The notes: generated from the letters alone by a model not told the origin. A stretch of 14,609 bases of DNA from Clostridium sp. (GCA_023666975.1 JAMPAW010000079.1:1-14609), one strand, 5' to 3'; positions 1 to 6,575 are shown, counted from the stretch's first letter. Numbers and translations: made by a program.

Positions 1-601
1 TTTTTTTGCGAAGATTGCTTATATGGACATTCATTGTATTATCTTCCTGCAAATAATCCTCACCCATTATAAGCTCATATAAAGTCCGCTTGGAAAATAT
101 TCTGGTGGGGTTTTTCATCAAAAGCTCCAATATGGCATATTCTGTCGCAGTGCAGACAATTTCCCCGCCATTTACGGTAACACGCTTGGAGTCCGTATTT
201 ATCACAATTTCATGGAAGGCAATCTCCTTCATCTCCTGTCCCGCAGTTCTCCGGAGTACAGCTTGAATCCGTAGAATCACCTCGTCAATATCAAAGGGCT
301 TCGTTATATAATCGTCTACCCCAAACTGAAGAAGTTCTACTCTGTTATAGGTTTCGCCTTTTGCAGACAATATGATAATGGGAGTTTCCTTCACTCTGCG
401 CAGCTCTTTTACAATATCCTCACCCGTTTTCTCCGGCAGCATTAAATCCAATAATATAAGGCTATAATCTTCATGCAGTCCCATGGCAAGCCCGTCTATC
501 CCACTATACGCATTGTCAACAACATATCCATTTTTTTCAATAACACTCCGTAACAATCCGTTGATTGTTACATCATCTTCAATAATCAATATTTTGTTCA
601 T
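1..601 (-). CDS. OmpR/PhoB-family response regulator (3' end cut off by window edge)
   Basis: Two-component response regulator that would bind DNA after phosphorylation by a partner kinase. The first 200 codons are present. Residues 1-120 are a receiver domain with the acidic pair E8/D9/D10, phospho-acceptor D52 (in LLDLMLPEKTG), S79 and conserved K101 (ITKPF). Residues about 130-200 are the OmpR-type winged helix, ending just after the start of the recognition helix (NVHISNLRK). The ATG at 599-601 was chosen because AAAGGGG lies just upstream. The usual kinase partner would lie to the left, outside the window. The gap to the next gene on the right is 154 bp, so it may be a separate transcript. 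The family call is secure; the signal and targets cannot be read. Confidence 0.93.
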   Translation of the reverse strand, partial: MNKILIIEDDVTINGLLRSVIEKNGYVVDNAYSGIDGLAMGLHEDYSLILLDLMLPEKTGEDIVKELRRVKETPIIILSAKGETYNRVELLQFGVDDYITKPFDIDEVILRIQAVLRRTAGQEMKEIAFHEIVINTDSKRVTVNGGEIVCTATEYAILELLMKNPTRIFSKRTLYELIMGEDYLQEDNTMNVHISNLRKK

Positions 602-653
602 GCATTTGCCCCTTTTCACATGCCTCTTCTAATGTTTCAGCCCCTATATCTAC
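579..653 (-). pseudogene. Possible C-terminal remnant of a gene once upstream of the response regulator
   Basis: On the minus strand an open frame without a start codon runs from just after a TAG, through AETLEEACEKG, to a TGA at 579-581. It overlaps the first codons of the response regulator in another frame. The residue composition looks like a real helical protein tail and the overlap resembles translational coupling. Seen: only the open frame. Inferred: an upstream gene of this operon was lost and its last codons remain. A chance open frame of about 24 codons is quite possible. Confidence 0.2.
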
Positions 654-755
654 CTAATTTTCACAAATCAATTTACAGGGTATTTCATTTGGCAGCTTTA
701 AACATTTTTCCTCCAAAATTTTGATTTTTAGCCCTATACAGCTTCCGCAAAACGA

Positions 756-1457
756 TTATGATGTCTCCGTCTTCTGATATTGTTCAAGTAATATCCACCA
801 ACCCACAAACGTTATCAATGCACCAATACCCATATTACTCATTCTAATACCATTAATGAACTTTGAATTGGGTAATACCATAGCGAGTACATTTAATAAT
901 ATTTTTCCGGTTAATGGATTAAATATGATAGCCCATTTAGGAAAAACCGTTTTTCCGCTTACTACCGGAACCGCTATTGCTATGGTCATTGGCAGATAAA
1001 CTACCATAAATACTGCCGAAAAAGGAAGCACCAGCCATAATGTAAAATCCATTACGCTTTGGGGAATCTGCGTGAGGTTACTTGTATTTTCCATTCTACA
1101 TACAAACATCAATGCCACACACATTACATGAACAATTCCCCCACCAAGCGCAATGGCTTTTGCACCAATTTCCGTGATTTTTGCACAATGTTTACATTCC
1201 GTTTTCAAAAGAATTTCCGCAATAGCCTTAAACCCGTAATACTGTAATGGAATAAATATGCCACCGAAAAATACACCACTTGCCATCTGTAATACAGTCA
1301 GATTGCCACTACCCATAATGATATCTAAAAGCTCATTTCCTGTTTCAGGATACTCAACCCAGCCTATCGGTATTTCCCCTAGAACCATTGTTATAAAAGC
1401 AAAAATGATTCCGCTTAATAACATCTTCTTCCACTTTTCATATTCGTTTATTTCCAT
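756..1457 (-). CDS. Polytopic membrane protein, DUF6796-like
   Basis: Integral membrane protein of 233 residues with unknown function. Hydrophobic stretches lie at about 11-28, 54-75, 97-120, 136-164, 185-196 and 207-224, giving five to six likely membrane segments. A Cys/His patch (CKHC, 88-91) lies between two of them. The start at 1457 follows a GGAGGAG ribosome binding site. It lies 26 bp downstream of the alpha/beta hydrolase gene on the same strand with no room for a promoter, so the two are almost certainly co-transcribed. The DUF6796 assignment is from memory of similar Firmicutes proteins and is uncertain; the membrane topology is clear. Confidence 0.8.
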   Translation of the reverse strand: MEINEYEKWKKMLLSGIIFAFITMVLGEIPIGWVEYPETGNELLDIIMGSGNLTVLQMASGVFFGGIFIPLQYYGFKAIAEILLKTECKHCAKITEIGAKAIALGGGIVHVMCVALMFVCRMENTSNLTQIPQSVMDFTLWLVLPFSAVFMVVYLPMTIAIAVPVVSGKTVFPKWAIIFNPLTGKILLNVLAMVLPNSKFINGIRMSNMGIGALITFVGWWILLEQYQKTETS

Positions 1458-1483
1458 ATCGCTTTCTCCTCCAAAACTTCAAT

Positions 1484-2566
1484 TTAGCCGATATGCTCAT
1501 CATAAAAACGCAGGAATTTCCCAAACATCTCTGTATCAAGCATGTCACACCACCTGTTCCGGTCAAGATTTTTATGGATATAGTCTGCCTTGTCCTCTGC
1601 GAAGCGGTCTTTGTTTTCTTTGGCATTATAGTCGTAATCAAGTGTTTCCAGCCACTTGTCAAACTTTTCATTAAATTCATCTATGTATGTTGTATCATCA
1701 TAAACGTAATTGTGTCCTCTGTTTTCCAGCCGCAGAAAGATGAACCGTGAATCATCTTTGTATTTTTCCTCATAGAGATCAAACCCGTACTCGATCGGGA
1801 TAACACGATCGTCTACACTGTGAACAGCCATGACAGCCGCTTTACTTGCTTCAAAACCGTCCAATGCAGTGTTTGAGGCATATTTACCATATTGGATACG
1901 CTCGTGGAGCTTGATAAACGGCATCATGGTATCGATCACACCACCTGCCTGCTGCCTGCCGACTGCCTCAAAGTAATCGGACGAACGGTTTGCGCCCGAA
2001 CATTCTATAACGGCTTTCACTTCCGGGTGATAGGTCAGCACACTGCATACGCTGTAACCGCCCCAGCTATGTCCGAACAGAACAATAGGCAGATCGGGGA
2101 AATGACCGCTTTCCTCAACAAAGGAAATCGCATGATCGAGGTCAACCGCTCCCTGCGGAGCGCCACCGACACCATCCCCCTCACTGGCATCACATCCGGT
2201 AGCATCGTAAGCAAATACAAGATATCCATTCTGCGCAAAATAATTTGCAACATCCATATAGGAGTTGTGGCCTCCTCCACCCAGACCGTGTGCCATGACA
2301 ACAATGCCGTGCTGTTCTTCACCCGAACTGTACAGGTATCCCTTTAGATTTTGTCCTTTATCGGAAGGAAAATCATATTCCGAACATGATAAACCGTTAA
2401 AATCCCCGACATTCAGCATATACGGCTCATAGCTGTCAAAACGCTGATTCAAGTTCTCGTTATATATGCTCACTGAAAATGCCCACCAGCCAATCACCAA
2501 AAGAACGGTAATGCACAGCAAGACGATCAGAACAATCTTTTTCTTTGATTTTGCTTTTTCCATCAT
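1484..2566 (-). CDS. Membrane-anchored alpha/beta hydrolase (serine aminopeptidase S33 / Hydrolase_4 type)
   Basis: Probable serine hydrolase (esterase, lipase or peptidase type) held outside the membrane by an N-terminal signal anchor. The anchor is residues 10-33 after a Lys-rich start. The oxyanion motif HGLGGGG is at 93-99. The nucleophile elbow GHSWGG is at 165-170 with S167, the acid is D252 or D253 in HSVDDRVIP, and H285 in RGHN completes the triad. The 360-residue length suits this family. The two adjacent ATGs at 2561-2566 both sit behind AAGGAGG. A promoter is visible upstream, and the membrane protein gene follows 26 bp downstream. The substrate is unknown; membrane or wall lipids, or peptides, would fit the location. 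Confidence 0.88.
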   Translation of the reverse strand: MMEKAKSKKKIVLIVLLCITVLLVIGWWAFSVSIYNENLNQRFDSYEPYMLNVGDFNGLSCSEYDFPSDKGQNLKGYLYSSGEEQHGIVVMAHGLGGGGHNSYMDVANYFAQNGYLVFAYDATGCDASEGDGVGGAPQGAVDLDHAISFVEESGHFPDLPIVLFGHSWGGYSVCSVLTYHPEVKAVIECSGANRSSDYFEAVGRQQAGGVIDTMMPFIKLHERIQYGKYASNTALDGFEASKAAVMAVHSVDDRVIPIEYGFDLYEEKYKDDSRFIFLRLENRGHNYVYDDTTYIDEFNEKFDKWLETLDYDYNAKENKDRFAEDKADYIHKNLDRNRWCDMLDTEMFGKFLRFYDEHIG

Positions 2567-2626
2567 CTGTCCTCCTTAAAAGGTTATCGTAAATCCCAAT
2601 TTTGTCACTTTTAACAACCAAAAAGC

Positions 2627-2655
2627 AGTATAGCATAGCTTTTCCCATATGTCAT
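2627..2655 (-). promoter_or_regulatory. Sigma-A promoter of the hydrolase operon
   Basis: Read on the minus strand: ATGACA at 2655-2650, a 17-nt spacer, and TATACT at 2632-2627. Each hexamer matches the consensus at five of six positions. The start point would fall near 2620, about 55 nt before the hydrolase ATG. The 131-bp gap between the flanking genes holds nothing else clear. Confidence 0.6.
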
Positions 2656-2697
2656 TCAACAACTTACCCCATTGGCACATTTCACGCCATTCCTTAC

Positions 2698-4203
2698 TTA
2701 ATCAATCCTTATATACCTTCTGTTTTTAGTAGTTGCTGTACAGGTTAATCTGCCCATTGCCACCAGTTCATTCAATAACTGCCTTGTCCTTGGTCCTTTT
2801 AATCCTATTCTTTCAGCGATTTCTTCCGTCTTATACAATACTTCCGGCTCCATGCATGCAAGTATCTGTTTCTGCCTTTCAGATAACAATACTTCTTGCG
2901 TTTCTGCTGATTTTTCTGCTGATTCTGCTGATTTTTCTGCTGATTGCTCTCCTTGTTCCGGAATCATTTTAAGATAAAGAGTCACCTGATTAAGGGCGGT
3001 ATCTTCTATCAGCTCCGGTTTTACCCAGCCTTCCTCCTTCCAAGTCGCCAATATGGATGGAAAGCCGGAACCTGCATTGTCCCCAAATCCAACCATTCTA
3101 AGCATGGTCTGCATATGCGGGTTCCTTGATTTTGAATTTCCTCCTCGGTAAATATCTTCTAAAGGAAGCTTCAAAATACCTGGATTCGTAAACTCAAAGC
3201 CATTTGACCTCTTTATTACCTTCAGAACACCTGCATCCATCAAATAGTCGGCATGTATAATAAGGTTTACAAATGCTTCCCTCACTGCTTTGTGTACCGG
3301 AGTCTCATCTATCCGCTGTATTCCCTCAAGTCTAAATGGTTTCTTTAAATCCTCTGTTAATTTTGGCGTGACTTTAGTAAAGAAATTAAAGAGATTATTT
3401 TCCCATGTCCCATCATAGGTAATCCTGTCATTCCAGCGGATATCCATTGTAATTTCGCTTTCATTGCGATAATCCATAAAAATATTGTCAAACTCATTCC
3501 GTATGGCAAGTCCGTCGCCAAACATCATTAAACCTGCAAGTGTCAGCCCCTCCTTGCCCTCTCTTCTGTCTTTTCGATACCCTCCAAGTTTTTCGAGAAA
3601 TGATTTGTCGTCAAGGGAATTCCAGACATGCCCATCATTTCTGATTTCAAAAATCTGCCGGTATTTCCGCAATGTCTCCTTGTCGATATCATCCATTGTA
3701 TAATATTCTAAAATCATTCCATCATTGCCGTCCGGATTCTGGTCACGAATCATTCCTCTAATTTCATGTTCCGTTGCGTGATAATCACCCTCGTTATTTC
3801 GCTTAAATGCCCCTTTGAACGGATTCTCACCAACATAAACCGGACGCATTTTATAATCTGCCCTCGGAACCTTGATCACAATCAAACTAATACCAATCTC
3901 TTCCACAATAAATACATCTTCATCCTTCAGAATATTCCGATTAACCTTGCTGCTGTTAATGGTATTCCAAAAATCCTCTACCTGCTTCTTTGGATTTTGA
4001 ATTCCCTGTATAATAAATCTTTCTTCTGGAAGTGTTTTCTTTTTGTCTTCTTTCACACCAAGAATAATATAGCCACCTTTTGTATTGGCAAAAGCAGAAT
4101 ACGATTCATAGGCAGATCTCGGCACATTGCTCGCTGCTTCTTTGCACTCTATGTCTACTTTTTCGCCTTTATAAATCAACTGTTTTAACTCATACATATT
4201 CAT
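2698..4203 (-). CDS. AlbA_2 / GHKL-ATPase / winged-helix regulator (Schlafen-like)
   Basis: A 501-residue protein of the large 'ATP-binding, RNA/DNA-binding domain' regulator family. Residues about 10-150 form the Schlafen AlbA_2 domain (IECKEA at 18-23, NTKGGYIILGV at 40-50). Residues about 290-415 form a C-terminal HATPase_c_4 domain with N-box REAFVNLIIHADY (308-320; E309, N313) and AGSGFP near 377. Residues about 436-500 form a winged helix. A repetitive linker made of SAEKSAE units (421-434) joins the last two parts. The start at 4203 follows AGGTGATG. It has its own promoter upstream. Members often lie in accessory or defence-rich regions, but the targets are not known and no partner gene is obvious here. 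Confidence 0.9.
   Translation of the reverse strand: MNMYELKQLIYKGEKVDIECKEAASNVPRSAYESYSAFANTKGGYIILGVKEDKKKTLPEERFIIQGIQNPKKQVEDFWNTINSSKVNRNILKDEDVFIVEEIGISLIVIKVPRADYKMRPVYVGENPFKGAFKRNNEGDYHATEHEIRGMIRDQNPDGNDGMILEYYTMDDIDKETLRKYRQIFEIRNDGHVWNSLDDKSFLEKLGGYRKDRREGKEGLTLAGLMMFGDGLAIRNEFDNIFMDYRNESEITMDIRWNDRITYDGTWENNLFNFFTKVTPKLTEDLKKPFRLEGIQRIDETPVHKAVREAFVNLIIHADYLMDAGVLKVIKRSNGFEFTNPGILKLPLEDIYRGGNSKSRNPHMQTMLRMVGFGDNAGSGFPSILATWKEEGWVKPELIEDTALNQVTLYLKMIPEQGEQSAEKSAESAEKSAETQEVLLSERQKQILACMEPEVLYKTEEIAERIGLKGPRTRQLLNELVAMGRLTCTATTKNRRYIRID
2901..2945. repeat. In-frame short tandem repeat in the regulator linker
   Basis: Repeats of the unit TTTTCTGCTGAT and its shorter form TCTGCTGAT occur about four times in a row. 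On the coding (minus) strand they specify alternating SAEK and SAE units at residues 421-434. All units are multiples of three, so gain or loss would change linker length without a frameshift. Such short-unit linkers are common before the winged helix in this family. Confidence 0.75.
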
Positions 4204-4230
4204 GAAACATCACCTGTCCAATCTTTATAT

Positions 4231-4260
4231 GTTATATAAAATCGACCTAAACATTTGCAA
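4231..4260 (-). promoter_or_regulatory. Candidate promoter of the AlbA_2 regulator
   Basis: On the minus strand: TTGCAA at 4260-4255, an 18-nt spacer, then TATAAC at 4236-4231. It lies about 28 bp upstream of the start codon. Five of six positions match in the -10 box and four of six in the -35 box. Confidence 0.45.
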
Positions 4261-4274
4261 ATCCATTGTAATTA

Positions 4275-4436
4275 CTATTTTATCCACATACACACATGGT
4301 ACAATACCGTTTCGCACCCATTACGATTATGTACTGTTTTCATAACTTTTATATCAGAATATGAAAATTCCTCAATAACAATATTATCTTCAGATGATTG
4401 TATTGCAAATGGATATTTATGCTTATATTCACTCAT
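4275..4436 (-). CDS. Small hypothetical protein (53 aa)
   Basis: Not recognised. The ORF starts at ATG 4436 behind GGAGAGG with a 9-nt gap, and ends at 4275. It encodes a soluble, mildly acidic 53-residue protein starting MSEYKHKYPF and ending in an aromatic patch (YHVCMWIK). An upstream in-frame ATG at 4469 lacks a ribosome binding site and lies upstream of the predicted transcription start. A TACAAT box sits about 24 bp upstream of the chosen start. It follows the SUKH-3 gene on the same strand, so it may be another small immunity-type gene or the remnant of one. Confidence 0.45.
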   Translation of the reverse strand: MSEYKHKYPFAIQSSEDNIVIEEFSYSDIKVMKTVHNRNGCETVLYHVCMWIK

Positions 4437-4459
4437 CCACACATTTCCTCTCCGCTTAC

Positions 4460-4487
4460 ATTGTACCATTTTTTACTTTTTTGCAAA
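4460..4487 (-). promoter_or_regulatory. Weak candidate promoter for the 53-aa ORF
   Basis: On the minus strand a TACAAT box at 4465-4460 lies 15-16 nt from TTGCAA/TTTGCA (4487-4481). The spacing is short and the leader would be under 20 nt, so support is limited. Confidence 0.3.
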
Positions 4488-4527
4488 AGTTTCTTACGCT
4501 GCAAGCAGTGGGGAATGTACCCATATG

Positions 4528-4965
4528 TCATTCAATTACCTCAGCTTTTTTGCATTCCCCAACTAAACAATCAAGCATAATTTCTAGATTTTCTCCTGCT
4601 CTCTCTAAATATCCATTCGTAAAACAGTAAAATGTATTTTTCTCTGTCATTAATACCATTAAATTCTCCCTGCAAGCAACTCCAATCGGGTACATCATTT
4701 CGTGAATACCATATTCTTCCAATAAATCTTCAAAATAATCCCTATCCAAATTGCTTCCTAATGCTTTGCCTGGAATAAACTCCAAACTTTCCTTTCTTTC
4801 CGCATCATCAAAGACCAACAACCCATATGTACTCAAAAATTTCTCCACATTTGCCGGCATTACAATACCCGCATTCAAGTACATTTCCTTGATATCTGAA
4901 ACATCAATTTTTCTTTTCTCATTCCAGCCTGCTTTTGACAATCTCTCCTGCGTTATTTTTTCCAT
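4528..4965 (-). CDS. SUKH-3 family immunity-like protein
   Basis: A 145-residue protein with the SUKH-3 pattern. SUKH proteins are best known as immunity proteins for contact-dependent or polymorphic toxins and act in the cytoplasm by binding the toxin domain. Visible landmarks are L9-SKAGW at the N-terminus, R18-KIDV, the G33 turn, VEKFLSTYGLLV at 40-51 (family pattern V..FL..fGGL), YPIGVA at 92-97, and an LDCLVGE ending. The frame stays open upstream to 5112, but the ATG at 4963-4965 has AAAGGCGG at the right distance and begins where the family begins. No toxin gene is seen next to it, so it may be an orphan acquired immunity gene. Probably transcribed together with the 32-aa ORF upstream. 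Confidence 0.72.
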   Translation of the reverse strand: MEKITQERLSKAGWNEKRKIDVSDIKEMYLNAGIVMPANVEKFLSTYGLLVFDDAERKESLEFIPGKALGSNLDRDYFEDLLEEYGIHEMMYPIGVACRENLMVLMTEKNTFYCFTNGYLERAGENLEIMLDCLVGECKKAEVIE

Positions 4966-5038
4966 ATTTATCATCCGCCTTTTTTGCAAACCAGCATTAC
5001 CGACAGGAGCACAGATTTCACCCCCGATAAACCGGAAT

Positions 5039-5137
5039 CTATTTCTTTTTCGTAAACTTGTCAACCACGTTATCCACCCAAAACGTGATGAAAAAATCCG
5101 CAATTTCCGCAATCACATTCACAATAAGATCAGACAT
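5039..5137 (-). CDS. Small amphipathic/hydrophobic protein (32 aa)
   Basis: A short ORF with ATG at 5135-5137 and TAG at 5039-5041. It has AAGGGAG spaced 8 nt upstream and a good promoter about 95 bp upstream. The peptide starts MSDLIVNVIAEIADFF, continues with an aromatic segment (FWVDNVVDKF) and ends KKK. This gives a probable membrane-associated helix with acidic spots and a basic tail. It lies 73 bp before the SUKH-3 gene on the same strand. Function unknown; it could be a small membrane protein, a type I toxin-like peptide, or a leader for the SUKH-3 gene. The gene signals are good, the function is open. Confidence 0.6.
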   Translation of the reverse strand: MSDLIVNVIAEIADFFITFWVDNVVDKFTKKK

Positions 5138-5231
5138 ATAAATATCTCCCTTCTTCACCCTACATTCCTGTGTTTCACTACCCCTGTTGTGGTTTCAATT
5201 TACCCAACAAAAATAATATTTGCTTGTGGAA

Positions 5232-5260
5232 ATATTAACATAATCCATGCAGAGTGTCTA
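5232..5260 (-). promoter_or_regulatory. Promoter of the 32-aa ORF / SUKH-3 unit
   Basis: On the minus strand: TAGACA (5260-5255), 17-nt spacer, TAATAT (5237-5232). Both boxes match the consensus at five of six positions. The leader to the small ORF would be about 85-90 nt. Confidence 0.55.
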
Positions 5261-5309
5261 TAAAAATGCCATCTATCTCAGCAGAATCCATCCATCCATG
5301 CAGCAGCTA

Positions 5310-5338
5310 TTGAAATATAGGCTTCATTAGTTTATACT
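5310..5338 (+). promoter_or_regulatory. Promoter of the yrvL-like gene
   Basis: TTGAAA at 5310-5315, a 17-nt spacer, and TATACT at 5333-5338. The start point would be near 5345, leaving a leader of about 95 nt before the GTG start. The -10 box lies inside an inverted repeat that is listed separately. Confidence 0.6.
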
Positions 5339-5349
5339 TAATATAAACT
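5329..5349. promoter_or_regulatory. Perfect inverted repeat over the -10 box (candidate operator)
   Basis: AGTTTATA, a 5-nt centre (CTTAA), then TATAAACT. The 8-bp arms match exactly and cover the -10 box and probable start site of the yrvL-like promoter. This is the usual place for a dimeric repressor site. No repressor gene is adjacent, so the binder is unknown. Confidence 0.5.
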
Positions 5350-5438
5350 TTGTTTTTGCAACTGTCAGTTTTGCTCATCTCTATCGTGCAATTTGGCGCA
5401 GTTGCCTTTAGACCACTAATGGAAAGAAGGAGAGGCTT

Positions 5439-5885
5439 GTGAAAAAAATATTTGAAAAATATTTTGCTGATGGTATAGCCAAAATACTGGTAATTACATT
5501 TTTTGTCGGAGTAATCGCTGGGATCTTTTTATTAGTTAGCATGTTTGGTGGATTTATCATGTCCGTTTTTGGATTCAAATACCGCTCTGTCGGAAGCATC
5601 CTCCTGTTTTTTGTAATTGTCTTTATATTATCTTTTCCCATTGATTTGGTTACAGAAGCATTACCCAAAGTGCTTTTGATAGAATTTCACAAAATCAACC
5701 TGTGGCAGGCCAGAGTGTTATATATTGTTTTGGATACACTGTGCAGCATGATATGTTATTCATTGGTGGATTATTTTATGGATAGTGTCCATGCCAGTGA
5801 TATGGCAATTTTCATGGTTTCTCTTATTTTCTCCTTGATAGAGGCTAAAGATATTACAGAAAAGGAAACACCCAAAACTGACTGA
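5439..5885 (+). CDS. YrvL-like regulatory membrane protein
   Basis: A 148-residue membrane protein starting with GTG at 5439 behind AAGGAG. Hydrophobic segments lie at about 15-40, 51-70, 92-110 and 120-135, with charged N- and C-termini. The pattern FGFKYRS...ILSFPIDLVTEALPK in the second segment and a late YFMDSV motif resemble the YrvL family. In Bacillus subtilis YrvL is linked to negative control of the SigO/RsoA extracytoplasmic sigma system. No such sigma genes are visible here, so the role may differ. The family call rests on remembered pattern and is moderate; the membrane nature is clear. Confidence 0.6.
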   Translation: MKKIFEKYFADGIAKILVITFFVGVIAGIFLLVSMFGGFIMSVFGFKYRSVGSILLFFVIVFILSFPIDLVTEALPKVLLIEFHKINLWQARVLYIVLDTLCSMICYSLVDYFMDSVHASDMAIFMVSLIFSLIEAKDITEKETPKTD

Positions 5886-5903
5886 AAAATTTTTCCATGC
5901 TAA

Positions 5904-5975
5904 AAAATTCAGATTACCGATAAGGAATTAGAAAAAATAATAGAAGTATTCTGTTTACCGGAAGCGGAAGAATAA
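5904..5975 (+). pseudogene. Possible C-terminal gene remnant
   Basis: Directly after the yrvL-like gene an open frame without a start reads through ITDKELEKIIEVFCLPEAEE to a TAA. The composition is that of a helical acidic protein tail. It ends 15 bp before the stub of the HEPN gene that faces it, suggesting both were trimmed by one deletion. Only the open frame itself is seen; a chance frame remains possible. Confidence 0.25.
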
Positions 5976-5990
5976 GACATATAATAAGCA

Positions 5991-6074
5991 TTAAAGAGTA
6001 ACATATTTAGCAGACTTCAAATCTTCTTTTGCAATCTCAATTCTATATAGAATTAAATCTTTCTGCGTTCCAAT
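5991..6074 (-). pseudogene. Truncated HEPN-domain toxin gene (27-codon stub)
   Basis: Just past the stop of the MNT gene, on the same strand, a frame reads GTQKDLILYRIEIAKEDLKSAK, then YVTL and a stop at 5991-5993. This matches the usual first helix of HEPN-domain proteins paired with MNT nucleotidyltransferases. The codon where ATG is expected is ATT (6072-6074). The rest of the protein is missing, including the R-x4-6-H ribonuclease motif. The toxin is therefore dead. The family call rests on the first helix and on its position behind an MNT gene. Confidence 0.6.
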
Positions 6075-6078
6075 CCCG

Positions 6079-6420
6079 TTAGGCTGTGGCATATAACGTC
6101 ACCCCATCTCTGTTGACATTTGCATAAAACGGATAGTTTCCAACCCACTTTCGATAATGGGCTTCACTCTTTGCAATCGGCTTTATATCCGTATCATGCT
6201 CCATGTTAAAATCAAATGTCATATCTGAAAGCTGGTGTCTATATTCCTTTATATCCATATCTGATAAATCTAATAGTATCATAACATCCAAATCAGATTC
6301 CGAGTTATAATCGCCTCTCGCATAAGAACCGTATAAAATTACCTTCCGTAAATGAGAACCATATATTTCCTGTACACATGAAACATACTGCTGCATTAAT
6401 CCCTGAATTGTCTGTGGCAT
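6079..6420 (-). CDS. MNT-type minimal nucleotidyltransferase (HEPN-MNT antitoxin), orphaned
   Basis: A 113-residue protein with the DNA polymerase beta-like nucleotidyltransferase core. The motif GSYARGDYNSESDLD is at 31-45 with metal ligands D43 and D45, and a third Asp is likely at D78 (HDTDIKPI). In studied HEPN-MNT pairs the MNT enzyme blocks the HEPN ribonuclease toxin, in some cases by adding AMP to it. Here the motif is intact but the toxin downstream is a stub. The ATG at 6420 was chosen over the in-frame ATG at 6453 because GGAGG precedes it and because the earlier ATG overlaps the -10 box. Confidence 0.85.
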   Translation of the reverse strand: MPQTIQGLMQQYVSCVQEIYGSHLRKVILYGSYARGDYNSESDLDVMILLDLSDMDIKEYRHQLSDMTFDFNMEHDTDIKPIAKSEAHYRKWVGNYPFYANVNRDGVTLYATA

Positions 6421-6451
6421 ATAAACACCTCCATTCTCGTACATATAATTC

Positions 6452-6480
6452 ATTATAGCTTTCTATATCACATCCTGCAA
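6452..6480 (-). promoter_or_regulatory. Promoter of the MNT gene
   Basis: On the minus strand: TTGCAG (6480-6475), 17-nt spacer, perfect TATAAT (6457-6452). The leader to the ATG at 6420 would be about 25 nt and contains the ribosome binding site. Confidence 0.65.
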
Positions 6481-6542
6481 GAAAAATATCATTACCGATA
6501 GCAGATTTATAAAAAATTTTGTATGAATTCAAAATAAAAGTA

Positions 6543-6571
6543 TTGACATACAACCAAAATACATATAATAT
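6543..6571 (+). promoter_or_regulatory. Near-consensus promoter of the NYN leader RNA
   Basis: Perfect TTGACA at 6543-6548, a 17-nt spacer, and TAATAT at 6566-6571. The start point is expected at 6576-6580, exactly where the structured leader begins, about 100 nt before the NYN start codon. It is one of the strongest promoters in the window. Confidence 0.8.
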
Positions 6572-6575
6572 GAAA

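Noticed and set aside
1258..2347. Several plus-strand ORFs of 80-150 codons opposite the hydrolase and membrane protein genes
   Set aside because: They are antisense shadows of well-supported minus-strand genes without start signals.
2901..2945. CRISPR-like repeat
   Set aside because: The repeats are contiguous, very short, in frame and inside a coding region, with no spacers.
4966..5112. Longer start for the SUKH-3 gene
   Set aside because: The extension overlaps the 32-aa ORF in another frame, lacks a ribosome binding site, and precedes the usual family start.
5137..5310. A gene between the 32-aa ORF and the yrvL-like promoter
   Set aside because: Only tiny frames occur here; the stretch is explained by two divergent promoters and a leader.
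6421..6453. Earlier ATG for the MNT gene
   Set aside because: It overlaps the -10 box of the promoter and has no ribosome binding site; GGAGG precedes the ATG at 6420.
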